A stretch of 64,000 nt of DNA from Falsiroseomonas sp051860665 (GTDB lineage Bacteria > Pseudomonadota > Alphaproteobacteria > Acetobacterales > Acetobacteraceae), in contig NZ_JBHYDM010000007.1 in assembly GCF_051860665.1 (NCBI RefSeq), positions 124,001 to 188,000 on the forward strand. Direction: 5' to 3'. The translations under genes and the position numbers were made by a program. The notes under the pieces were generated by a model. That model saw only the letters and a list, made by a program, of their open reading frames with translations, did no database searches and was not told the DNA's origin. Positions within the stretch are counted from its first letter, which is position 1. The number at the start of each line of letters is the position of its first letter. Below, in pieces: positions 35,001 to 42,293 of the stretch.

Positions 35001-35652
35001 CGTGGTGGGGGTGCAGCCCTTCGGCGGGCATGGCCTCTCCGGCACCGGGCCGAAGGCGGGCGGGCCGCTCTATCTGCGCCGGCTGCTCGCCCGCTGCCCG
35101 CAGCCGCTCGGCCTGGCGCCGGGCGAGGTGCCGGCCGCCGCACAGGCCTGGCGGGACTGGCTCGCCGCGCGGGATGCCGCCGCCGCCGCGCGCCTGGTCC
35201 GGCTGCACGCCGCCCCGCCGGCCGCCATCGACCTGCCGGGACCGGTGGGGGAGCGCAATCTCTACACGCTGCTGCCGCGCGGCCGCGTCCTCTGCCTGGG
35301 CGGGACGGAGCCGGGCGCGATCTGGGCGCAGCTGGATGCGGCGCTGCTGGCCGGCAATATCGCGCTCCTCGGCCCCGGCATCGCGGTGCCGGAGCGCCTG
35401 CCGCCGGCGCTGTCCGAGCGGGTCCGCCCGGCCGCGGCGGGGGAGGAGGCCGCGGCGGTGCTGGCGGAGGGCAATGTGGCGCGGCTCGCGCCGATCCAGG
35501 CCGCGCTGGCGGCGCGCCCCGGCCCGATCCTGCCGCTGGTCGTCCCCGATGCCGCGGGCGCCTATCCGCTGGACCTGCTGCTGCGGGAACGCAGCGTCAG
35601 CACCAACCTGGCGGCGGCCGGCGGCAATGCGAGCCTGATGATGCTCGGCTGA
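32050..35652 (+). CDS. putA: Bifunctional proline dehydrogenase / P5C dehydrogenase
   Basis: 1200 residues. An N-terminal helical region and FAD proline dehydrogenase barrel (to about 470; RYSYDMLGEAATTAEDATRY, GPGISIKLSALHPRY, HRLMVRLVKGAYWD) is followed by the aldehyde dehydrogenase half (about 510-1000). That half has Glu in IAETGGQNAMVVD and the catalytic Cys825 in FDSAGQRCSALRV. A C-terminal conserved domain of about 190 residues follows. The ribbon-helix-helix DNA-binding domain of E. coli PutA is absent, consistent with a separate Lrp-type regulator next door. Together it converts proline to glutamate, channelling P5C. The frame is open upstream; ATG 32050 follows a ggagg. Confidence 0.95.
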   Translation: MPPFACLTPLPPRSALRARITAACRQPEAACLAGLLPVATLPPETSRQASALATRLVTALRAKGQRGAVEGLVQEYALSSQEGVALMCLAEALLRIPDSATRDALIRDKVGSGDWRRHVGQSPSLFVNAATWGLVVTGKLVGTADETGLAQALTRLLAKGGEPLIRKGIDMAMRLLGEQFVTGQTIAEALARARPLEARGFRYSYDMLGEAATTAEDATRYAAAYEAAIRAIGQAAAGRGPYEGPGISIKLSALHPRYSRAQQDRVMNELLPRLLGLARLARRHDIGLNIDAEEADRLELSLDLLEALCLDPQLAGWNGIGFVVQAYQKRAPHVLDWLVDLARRTGHRLMVRLVKGAYWDSEIKRAQLDGLADFPVFTRKPHTDVSYLACANKLLAAPDAVFPQFATHNAATLAAIHSLAGPDFHPGQYEFQCLHGMGEPLYEEVVGPAKLDRPCRIYAPVGTHETLLAYLVRRLLENGANSSFVNRVQDPKVAVAELAADPAEQVAAMPTPGAPHPRIARPPELFAPDRQNSTGHDLADEATLASLAEALRDSATQDWRAAPPGPAAGPWQPGRNPADARDLVGQAAWATPAEVEAALARAAAAPWQATPPAARAACLQRAAALMEARRVPLLGLLVREAGKTLGNAVAELREAVDFLRYYASQAARDFDNATHVALGPVACISPWNFPLAIFTGQVAAALAAGNPVLAKPAEETPLIAAQAVALLHEAGVPPDALQLLPGDGAVGAQLVGDARIHGVVFTGSTEVARLIARQLAQRLNPDGRPVPLIAETGGQNAMVVDSSALAEQVVGDVIASAFDSAGQRCSALRVLCLQEEVADRVLAILRGAMAELTIGNPDRLATDIGPVITAAARDGILAHVAAMRDAGCAVHQAALPPGCETGSFVPPTIIELDDLSRLTGEIFGPVLHVLRWRRQDQARLMQAINATGYALTFGTHSRIDETIAQLTRQSAAGNVYVNRNMVGAVVGVQPFGGHGLSGTGPKAGGPLYLRRLLARCPQPLGLAPGEVPAAAQAWRDWLAARDAAAAARLVRLHAAPPAAIDLPGPVGERNLYTLLPRGRVLCLGGTEPGAIWAQLDAALLAGNIALLGPGIAVPERLPPALSERVRPAAAGEEAAAVLAEGNVARLAPIQAALAARPGPILPLVVPDAAGAYPLDLLLRERSVSTNLAAAGGNASLMMLG

Positions 35653-35655
35653 ACC

Positions 35656-37554
35656 CTAGCCGATCTCGGGCGGCACACCCCGCGCGCTGCGGCGCTGGGC
35701 GGCCATGCGGGCCGGCGCATTGGCCGCGCCGAAGCCGGCATAGCCGCCGCTGCGCTCGGCGATCTCCAGGAAGACACCCTCGCGGAAGGCGGCGGTATAG
35801 GCGTGGCGGAAGACCCCGCCGGCCGGGTCGCGGTCATAGAGCAGGTGCCGCTGCCGCAGCGACGCCAGCTCCGCATCCGTCACGCCGAAGCGGGCGCCGA
35901 GATCCTCGTAGTAGTTCTCCGGGATATCGAGCAGCGGCGCCTGGCGCGCCGCGGCCTGGTCCACCACCGCCGCGGCATCGGCGGTGGCCAGCGCCACATG
36001 ATGCACGCCGGCCCCGGCCAGACCGGAGACGAAGCGCCCGGTGCCGGTGCGGGTGCTTTCCGAGACATTCAGCGGCAGGCGCAGGCTGCCATCCGGCGCC
36101 ACGAAGGCGCGGGAGCGGACCAGGCCATAGGGATCCGGCAATTCCCACAGTGTCTCCGGCACCAGGCCGAACAGGGCGCGGTAGAACAGCACGAAACTGT
36201 CCATCATCCCCGGCGCCACGGCCTGCGCCGCATGGTCCAGGCCCAGGAAATGCCCCGCCTCCTGCGCCGCGGGCGAGAGGTGGAAGTCGTCCTCCCAGAT
36301 CGGCCGGGCGCCGAGGGCCGGGTCCTCCACCAGGTAGATCAGCGTGCCGTCCGGCGCGCGGATCGCCGGGATGGCGCGCTCGCCCGCCCCCGTCCGCTCG
36401 CGCCAGACCGGGTATTGCAGCGCCTGGGCGCGGGCGACGAGGCGCGCGGGATCGTCGACGCGGATCGCCATGGCGCAGACCGCGGGGCCCAGCTGCTCGA
36501 AGCGCTCGGCGGCGGCGCTGTCCGGCTCCGCATTCAGCACCAGGTTCGCGCCGCCATTGCGCCACAGCTCGACATCCTTCGAGCGATGCGTGCCGGCGCG
36601 GCGGAAGCCCAGCGTGCCGAGCATGCCGCCGAGCTCCGCCCGCGCCGCATGGTCCAGCGCGAATTCGACGAATTCCAGCCCGCTCAGCCGCGGCAGCGCC
36701 GGCAGCACGCCGCCACCCTGCCCCTGGGCCATCTGGTCCCGCAGCCAGGTCAGGCTGCGCCGCGCATCGCGCGCGATGCGGCGGGAGGGTGCCGCGCGGA
36801 ACTCGTCGTTGAAGATCTCGAGCGAGAGCGGCCCGGCATAGCCGGCGCGCAGGACCTCCGCCAGGAAGGGGGCGACGGGCAGCTCGCCCTGGCCGGGAAA
36901 CAGCCGGTGATGCCGGCTCCAGGACAGCACATCCATGGACAGCCGGGGCGCATCGGCCAGCTGCAGGAAGAAGAGCTTTTCCGCCGGCACCGCCTCGGCC
37001 AGCCCGGCCAGGTCGTCGCCCAGCGACAGCGTATGGAAGCTGTCGAGGCAGAGGCCCAGCGCCGGATGCCCGGCGCGCTGCACGATGTCCCAGGCCTGCC
37101 GCCATCGGTTCACGTGGCGCCCCCAGGCCAGGGCTTCGTAGCAGATGCGCAGGCCGCGCCGCCCGGCCCGCTCGGCCATCTCGCGCAGGTCGGCCGCGGC
37201 GCGGGCCGGGTCGTCCAGCGTGGCGGGCTGGGTATTGGAGCAGACCAGGATCAGCTCCGTCCCCAGCGCCTGCATGATGTCGAACTTGCGCTCGGCGCGG
37301 TCCAGGTTGCGCGCTCGCTGCGGCTCCGGCATCGCCTCGAAGTCGCGGAAGGGCTGGAAGATGGTGATGGCGAGGCCCAGCTCCTCGCACATCCGCCGCA
37401 CCTCGGCGGGGGTGCCGTCGAAGGTCAGCAGGTCGTTCTCGAAGATCTCCACGCCGTCGAAGCCGGCGGCGGCGGCGGCCTCCAGCTTGTCGGGCAGGGT
37501 GCCCGAGAGGCAGACGGTGGCGATGGAGGTCGGCAGATGCTCGCGCGGCGTCAC
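35656..37554 (-). CDS. 3-dehydroshikimate dehydratase, two-domain QsuB/QuiC type
   Basis: 632 residues from GTG 37554, which has gcggagg upstream; ATG 37623 would add 23 residues without support. The N-terminal TIM barrel (about 1-270; TSIATVCLSGTLPDKLEAAAAAGFDGVEIFENDLL, LCLDSFHTLSLGDD) converts 3-dehydroshikimate to protocatechuate. The C-terminal half (about 285-615) is a 4-hydroxyphenylpyruvate-dioxygenase-like VOC pair with possible metal ligands (LDHAAQ, GVHHVALATAD, GVFLEIAER). This fusion is the QsuB form. It diverges from the quinate/shikimate dehydrogenase gene, placing it in quinate/shikimate catabolism. Confidence 0.92.
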   Translation of the reverse strand: MTPREHLPTSIATVCLSGTLPDKLEAAAAAGFDGVEIFENDLLTFDGTPAEVRRMCEELGLAITIFQPFRDFEAMPEPQRARNLDRAERKFDIMQALGTELILVCSNTQPATLDDPARAAADLREMAERAGRRGLRICYEALAWGRHVNRWRQAWDIVQRAGHPALGLCLDSFHTLSLGDDLAGLAEAVPAEKLFFLQLADAPRLSMDVLSWSRHHRLFPGQGELPVAPFLAEVLRAGYAGPLSLEIFNDEFRAAPSRRIARDARRSLTWLRDQMAQGQGGGVLPALPRLSGLEFVEFALDHAARAELGGMLGTLGFRRAGTHRSKDVELWRNGGANLVLNAEPDSAAAERFEQLGPAVCAMAIRVDDPARLVARAQALQYPVWRERTGAGERAIPAIRAPDGTLIYLVEDPALGARPIWEDDFHLSPAAQEAGHFLGLDHAAQAVAPGMMDSFVLFYRALFGLVPETLWELPDPYGLVRSRAFVAPDGSLRLPLNVSESTRTGTGRFVSGLAGAGVHHVALATADAAAVVDQAAARQAPLLDIPENYYEDLGARFGVTDAELASLRQRHLLYDRDPAGGVFRHAYTAAFREGVFLEIAERSGGYAGFGAANAPARMAAQRRSARGVPPEIG

Positions 37555-37613
37555 GGCGTCCTCCGCAATCCCGGGTGCGGTGCTGGCATGCGCCCCCCGG
37601 TCAAATGGCCCAC

Positions 37614-37640
37614 TTGAAGCCAATGTACCAGTTGGTTCAA
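37614..37640. promoter_or_regulatory. Operator-like inverted repeat between divergent quinate/shikimate genes
   Basis: TTGAAGCCAA (37614-37623) and TTGGTTCAA (37632-37640) are inverted copies with one base missing on the right, around TGTACCAG. It lies 60 bases upstream of one gene and 30 of the other, where one regulator could control both. The TetR protein at 38552 is the obvious candidate. Confidence 0.6.
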
Positions 37641-37669
37641 AAGCCGATCAAGCCGCCGCGCGGAGGAGC

Positions 37670-38548
37670 ATGCCGATGACCACCTGGGACCAGCGCCCCG
37701 CCATCCTCGCCGGGCTGATCGGCCAGGGCATCCAGGCCTCCCGCACGCCCGCGATGCATGAGCGGGAAGGGGCGGAGCAGGGGCTGCGCCTGATCTACCG
37801 GCTGATCGACCTGGACCCCCTGCGGCTGGGGCCGCAGGCGCTGCCGGAGCTGCTGACGGCGGCCGAGCGCATGGGCTTCCAGGGCCTGAACATCACCTTC
37901 CCCTGCAAGCAGGCGGTGCTGCCCCTGCTGCACGAGATCTCGCCCGAGGCCCGCGCGCTGGGGGCGGTGAACACCGTGGTGCTGCGTGACGGGCGCCGCA
38001 TCGGCCACAATACCGACTGCTCCGGCTTCGCCGAGGGTTTTGCCCGCGGCCTGCCGGATGTGCCGCGGGCGCGGGTGGTGCAGCTGGGCGCCGGCGGGGC
38101 CGGGGCGGCGGTGGCGCATGCGCTGCTGGAGCAGGGCGTGCAGCGGCTTTCGATCAGCGACACCGATCCGGGGCGAGCGGCGGCGCTGGCCGAAAGCCTG
38201 GCGGCCCGCTTCGGCGCCGGCCGCGCCGAGGCCTGTGACGACCTGCAAGGCGAAGTGGCCGCGGCCGATGGGCTGGTGAACTGCACGCCGGTCGGCATGG
38301 CCAAGCTGCCGGGCACGCCGCTGCCGGTGGAATGGCTGCATCCCGGCCTCTGGGTGGCGGAAATCGTCTATTTCCCGCTGGAGACCGCCCTGCTGCGCGC
38401 GGCGCGGGCGCTCGGCTGCCGCACGCTGGACGGCGGCGGCATGGCGGTGTTCCAGGCGGTCGGCGCCTTCCGCCTTTTCACGGGGCGGGAGCCGGATGCG
38501 GACCGCATGCTGCGGCACTTCGCGGCGATGTCGGAGGAGGCCGCCTGA
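37670..38548 (+). CDS. Quinate/shikimate dehydrogenase (AroE family, QsuD-like)
   Basis: 292 residues from ATG 37670 behind cggagg. The substrate domain begins ILAGLIGQGIQASRTPAMHEREGAEQG, which matches the QsuD group of Corynebacterium rather than biosynthetic AroE (GxPIxHSxSP). The catalytic Lys is in LNITFPCKQAVLP and Asp in GHNTDCSGFAEGF. The nucleotide-binding loop is LGAGGAGAAVAHAL. It oxidises quinate or shikimate with NAD(P), feeding the dehydratases encoded at 35656 and 43609. Confidence 0.9.
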   Translation: MPMTTWDQRPAILAGLIGQGIQASRTPAMHEREGAEQGLRLIYRLIDLDPLRLGPQALPELLTAAERMGFQGLNITFPCKQAVLPLLHEISPEARALGAVNTVVLRDGRRIGHNTDCSGFAEGFARGLPDVPRARVVQLGAGGAGAAVAHALLEQGVQRLSISDTDPGRAAALAESLAARFGAGRAEACDDLQGEVAAADGLVNCTPVGMAKLPGTPLPVEWLHPGLWVAEIVYFPLETALLRAARALGCRTLDGGGMAVFQAVGAFRLFTGREPDADRMLRHFAAMSEEAA

Positions 38549-38551
38549 GCC

Positions 38552-39202
38552 TCACGGCCTCACGTAGCGCAGCACCGCTTCCGTGATCATGCGCCGCTGC
38601 GCGCCCGCGACCTCCGGCTGCGTCGTGCAGCGGCCGAAGATGGCGCGCAGCGTGTGGCGGTTGGAGATGCGGTGGAAGCAGAAGGCGGAGATCAGCATGT
38701 GCAGGTCCAGCGCATCGATCCCCGGCCGGAAGGCGCCCTCCGCCGCCCCGCGCGCCAGCAGCGCCTCAAGCAGGCCGATCACCGCCGCATTGCGTTCGCG
38801 GATGGTGGCGGAAAGCTCCACGATGCGGCCGCCATGGATATTCTCCACGCTGACCAGGCGGACGAATTCGGGATGCGCCGCGTGGTGGTCGAAGGTGACG
38901 CCGACCAGGCGCTCCAGCGCCTCGCGCGGCGGCAGCGCCTCCAGCTCCAGCGCCGCCTCGGCATCGCGCATGCCGCCATAGAGGCGCTCCAGCACCGCGG
39001 CATAGAGCTGCTGCTTGCCGCCGAAATAGTAGTAGATCATGCGCTTGGTGGTGCGGGTGCGTGCGGCGATGCGGTCCACCCTTCCGCCCGCAAATCCCTT
39101 TTCGGAGAACTCGGCCGTCGCGGCCTCCAGGATCTCGCGCCGCGTCTGTTCGGGCATGCGCGGTCGGGGCGAAGGGGGTGGCGTTGCGGGTGGAGGCACC
39201 AT
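38552..39202 (-). CDS. TetR-family regulator
   Basis: 216 residues if started at 39202; ATG 39157 (MPEQTRREIL) is an alternative. The HTH is typical (EILEAATAEFSEKGFAGGRVDRIAARTRTTKRMIYYYFGGKQQLYAAVLERLY). The C-terminal helical domain binds an effector. It converges tail-to-tail with the dehydrogenase gene (3 bases apart) and probably acts on the operator at 37614. Confidence 0.9.
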   Translation of the reverse strand: MVPPPATPPPSPRPRMPEQTRREILEAATAEFSEKGFAGGRVDRIAARTRTTKRMIYYYFGGKQQLYAAVLERLYGGMRDAEAALELEALPPREALERLVGVTFDHHAAHPEFVRLVSVENIHGGRIVELSATIRERNAAVIGLLEALLARGAAEGAFRPGIDALDLHMLISAFCFHRISNRHTLRAIFGRCTTQPEVAGAQRRMITEAVLRYVRP

Positions 39203-39263
39203 GCGGGTGGACCCTGCGGTTCACCGCAATGCCATAGCATGCGGCAGCGCTCGTCACCCAGCC

Positions 39264-39929
39264 TCAGGGGCCGCCTTGCGCCAGCGCGTGGTCGACGCCG
39301 CCCAGGATATGCCGCGCCAGCACCTGCCGCGCCGTCACCGCGTCCCGCCGCAGCGCGCAGTCGCAGAGCGCCGCATGCTCCCGCACCGCGATCTCGCCAC
39401 GGAAGCCGAGTGCGCGGTTCTGGTAGCGCTGGTAGCGGTCGAAGACGGCGGCATGGGTTGCCATCAGCGTGCGCGAGCCGCAGGCGGAGATCAGCGTCTG
39501 GTGGAACTGCGAATCGAAGCGCCGCCAGGGATCCAGCGCCGTGGCATCGCCCGCGCCCAGCCTTTCCTCCATCTGCGCCAGCTTGTGGTTGGCGGCGACG
39601 ACATGCGCCTCCCATTCCACATCGCCCGCGCGGAAGGCCTGCTCCAGCGCATGGCCTTCCAGCAGCAGGCGCAGATTGGCCAGTTCGCGCAGCTCCGCCG
39701 CGGAGAAGGGTGCCACCTCGAAGCCGCGCTGGCCCTCGGCCAGCACCAGGCGTTCCGCCACCAGCCGGTTCAGCGTCTCCCGCAGCGTGCCGATGCCGGC
39801 GCCATAGGCGTCGCGCAGCGCGTCCAGCTTCAGCTTCTGCCCGGGGGCCAGGACGTTGCGCAGGATATCGCCGCGGATCTGCCGATAGGCCCGCTCGCCG
39901 GCGGTCTCGGCCTCGGTGATGCCGGTCAT
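39264..39929 (-). CDS. GntR-family regulator (FCD subgroup), second of a tandem pair
   Basis: 221 residues from ATG 39929, which overlaps the upstream paralogue's stop as ATGA. The N-terminal winged helix (AYRQIRGDILRNVLAPGQKLKLDALRDAYGAGIGTLRETLNRL) is followed by an FCD domain (FHQTLISACGS, REHAALCDCALRRDAVTA). It is clearly similar to the upstream gene over its whole length, so they arose by duplication. Coupled translation could favour a heterodimer. Confidence 0.88.
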   Translation of the reverse strand: MTGITEAETAGERAYRQIRGDILRNVLAPGQKLKLDALRDAYGAGIGTLRETLNRLVAERLVLAEGQRGFEVAPFSAAELRELANLRLLLEGHALEQAFRAGDVEWEAHVVAANHKLAQMEERLGAGDATALDPWRRFDSQFHQTLISACGSRTLMATHAAVFDRYQRYQNRALGFRGEIAVREHAALCDCALRRDAVTARQVLARHILGGVDHALAQGGP

Positions 39930-40660
39930 CGGGCCATCGCCCGGCGTGGCTCGGCGGTCCGCCGCGGGGCGAAGGGCAGCAGCGCGCCGGTCTGCGCCAC
40001 ATGCTCGACGCAGCTCGCCACATGCGCCTCCAGCACCCGACAGGCGCGGTCGGCGTCGCGCTTCAGGGCGCAATCCAGCAGCGCCGCATGCTGCTCCGCC
40101 GCCACGGCGCCGCGGAACACCACGGCGACCATCTGGTAGCGCAGGTAGCGGTCATAGGCGGCGCCATAGGTCTCCAGCAGCACGGCGGAGCCGCAGGCCT
40201 CGATCAGCGCCTGGTGGAATTCCAGGTCGTAGCGCTTCCACACCACCGGATCCGCCGCCTGGCCGGCCAGCAGGCGCCGCTCCAGCGTGGCCAGCTTGTG
40301 ATGCGCGCCCACCACGCGTCCTTCCCAATCCAGGTCGCCGGCGGCGAAGGACTCACGGATCGCGTGGCGCTCCAGCAGCAGGCGGAGATCGGCGATCTCG
40401 GCGAAATCCTCGGCCGAGACCGGCGCCACGCGGAAGCCGCGCTGGCCTTCCGCCACCACCAGCTCCTCCGAGGCCAGGCGGGTCAGCGCCTCCCGCAGCG
40501 TGGAGACGCCGGCGCCATAGGCCAGACGCAATTCCTCCAGCCCCAGCTTGCGGCCGGGGGCGAGGTGCCCGGTGATGACATCGGCGCGCAGGCGGCGATA
40601 GGCCACCTCGCCCGGCGTATCGCCAAGGCCAGCCGGGGCACGGGCAGGCCCGGCGATCAT
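39926..40660 (-). CDS. GntR-family regulator (FCD subgroup), first of a tandem pair
   Basis: 244 residues. The HTH segment is VAYRRLRADVITGHLAPGRKLGLEELRLAYGAGVSTLREALTRLASEEL; the FCD domain has FHQALIEACGS and EQHAALLDCALKRDADRA. It diverges from the TRAP transporter operon across 159 bases with a promoter and inverted repeat, so this pair probably controls uptake of the TRAP substrate. Confidence 0.9.
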   Translation of the reverse strand: MIAGPARAPAGLGDTPGEVAYRRLRADVITGHLAPGRKLGLEELRLAYGAGVSTLREALTRLASEELVVAEGQRGFRVAPVSAEDFAEIADLRLLLERHAIRESFAAGDLDWEGRVVGAHHKLATLERRLLAGQAADPVVWKRYDLEFHQALIEACGSAVLLETYGAAYDRYLRYQMVAVVFRGAVAAEQHAALLDCALKRDADRACRVLEAHVASCVEHVAQTGALLPFAPRRTAEPRRAMAR

Positions 40661-40721
40661 GCTGCAACCTCGCTCATGCGCGGAGTATCAGCCCGGGCGG
40701 GCGTCATGGGCAACACATGAT

Positions 40722-40786
40722 GATCGGCCAAATATCCAACGATCTGTAAATTCGCTCTTGATAGCACCGATCCGCCGACATAGCGT
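40722..40786 (+). promoter_or_regulatory. Promoter and inverted repeat upstream of the TRAP operon
   Basis: A -35-like TTGATA (40758-40763), 17-base spacer and -10-like TAGCGT (40781-40786) precede dctP. Just upstream GATCG (40722-40726) and CGATC (40740-40744) form an inverted repeat around an AT-rich 13-base centre. The arrangement suggests GntR-controlled transcription of the transporter. Confidence 0.45.
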
Positions 40787-40819
40787 TCCTTCCAACAGTC
40801 TCCCGGGAAGGAAACACGC

Positions 40820-41809
40820 ATGTCATCGCCCCTCGGCCGCCGTTCCCTGCTGGCCAGCGCCGCGCTGCTCGGCGCCGCACCCCTGGCGGGCGCCCGCGCC
40901 CAGTCGCGCCGCCGGCTGCGCTTCACCGCCGTCTTCTCCGACCAGGACATCCGCGCCGATGCCATGCGCGGCTTCCAGCGCGACCTGGCCTCGGACTTCG
41001 ATGTGGAGCTGCACCTGAACGCCACGCTGTTCCGCCAGGGCACGGAGCTGGTGGCGATCCAGCGCGGCAATGTGGAGATGGCCAATCTCTCGCCGCAGGA
41101 CCTGTCGCGGCAGATCCCGGCCTGGTCGGTCATGGCCTCGGCCTATCTGTTCCGCGACGCCGACCACATGCGCAAGGTCTTCGCCGGCCCGATCGGCGCC
41201 GAGTTCAACCGCATGGCGCGCGAGCAGCTGAACGTGCATATCCTGGGCCCGCTCTATTTCGGCACCCGGCACGTGAACCTGCGGCCGCGCACGCGCATCT
41301 CGACGCCGGCCGATATGCGCGGGCTGAAGCTGCGCATGCCGCCGGGCGAGACCTGGCAGTTCCTGGGCGAGGCGCTGGGCGCGAACCCGACGCCGGTGGC
41401 CTTCGCCGAGCTCTACACCGCGCTGCAATCCGGCACCGTCGATGGCCAGGACAATCCGCTGCCCACCAGCCGCACCATGCGCTTTCATGAAGTGACGACG
41501 CAATTCGTGCTGACCAGCCACCTGGTCGCCTATGACCTGCTTTCCGTCTCCGCCCGCGTCTGGGATGCGCTGACCCCGGCGCAGAAGCAGGCGGTGCAGG
41601 CCGCCGCCGACAAGGCGATCGACGAGAGCACGCGCCGCCACGTGGCGCAGGAGGAGGAGATGCTGGCCTTCTTCCGCGGCCAGGGGCTGGAGGTCTATAC
41701 GCCGAACCAGGATGCCTTCCGCGCCGAGGCGCAGCGCCGCTACCTGGCCTCCGCGCAGTCGCAGAGCTGGCCGGCCGGGATCCTCGATCGCGTCGCCGCG
41801 GTGCGCTGA
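40820..41809 (+). CDS. TRAP transporter substrate-binding protein DctP
   Basis: 329 residues with a signal peptide of twin-arginine look (LGRRSLLASAALLGAAPLAGARAQ). The DctP fold shows FGTRHVNLRPRTRISTPADMRGLKLRMPPGE with the carboxylate-binding Arg, and LQSGTVDGQDNPLPTSRTMRFHEV. It captures a carboxylate in the periplasm. The downstream genes are the two permease subunits and aroQ, so quinate, shikimate or 3-dehydroshikimate is a likely ligand. ggaaggaaacac precedes the ATG. Confidence 0.92.
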   Translation: MSSPLGRRSLLASAALLGAAPLAGARAQSRRRLRFTAVFSDQDIRADAMRGFQRDLASDFDVELHLNATLFRQGTELVAIQRGNVEMANLSPQDLSRQIPAWSVMASAYLFRDADHMRKVFAGPIGAEFNRMAREQLNVHILGPLYFGTRHVNLRPRTRISTPADMRGLKLRMPPGETWQFLGEALGANPTPVAFAELYTALQSGTVDGQDNPLPTSRTMRFHEVTTQFVLTSHLVAYDLLSVSARVWDALTPAQKQAVQAAADKAIDESTRRHVAQEEEMLAFFRGQGLEVYTPNQDAFRAEAQRRYLASAQSQSWPAGILDRVAAVR

Positions 41810-41813
41810 GCCG

Positions 41814-42293
41814 ATGGAATTGGCGTGCCGCCTGTTCGGCTGGGCCAGGCGGCGCGCCGAGAACCTGCTCTCCCTGCTGCTGATCGCCATGTTCGTGGCC
41901 TTCCTGCTGCAGATCGTCACGCGCTACGTGCTGAACGCGCCGCTGAGCTGGACGGCGGAGCTCTCGACACTGACCTGGGTCTGGGGCGTGCTCTGGGGCG
42001 CCGCCCTGGTGCTGCGGGACGAGGAGGAGATCCGCTTCGACGTGCTCTATGGCGCGCTGGGCGACGGTGCCCGGCGCTTCTGCGATGCGGTCACCGGCCT
42101 TGCCGTGGTGGCCGTCTTCGGCTGGTCGCTGCCGGCGATGGTGGACTACGTGACCTTCATGAAGGTGGAGCGCAGCGCCTATCTCGGCATCCGCTTCGAC
42201 ATCCTCTATTCGGTCTGGCTGATCTTCGCCGTGGCGATGATGGTGCGCCACGCCGCCATCGCCTGGCGCGCCATCGCGGGAGGCCGGGCGTGA
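41814..42293 (+). CDS. TRAP transporter small permease DctQ
   Basis: 159 residues with four membrane helices (LLSLLLIAMFVAFLLQIVTRYVL, LSTLTWVWGVLWGAALVL, LAVVAVFGWSLPAMVDYV, ILYSVWLIFAVAMMV). WTAELSTLTWVWGVLWGAA is the DctQ signature. ATG 41814 follows the dctP stop directly, and the stop overlaps dctM as GTGA. Confidence 0.92.
   Translation: MELACRLFGWARRRAENLLSLLLIAMFVAFLLQIVTRYVLNAPLSWTAELSTLTWVWGVLWGAALVLRDEEEIRFDVLYGALGDGARRFCDAVTGLAVVAVFGWSLPAMVDYVTFMKVERSAYLGIRFDILYSVWLIFAVAMMVRHAAIAWRAIAGGRA

Noticed and set aside
32014..35208. A 1064-codon minus-strand frame across putA
   Set aside because: It is antisense to a clearly real enzyme with intact catalytic motifs and shows only Gly/Arg/His/Gln-rich shadow composition.
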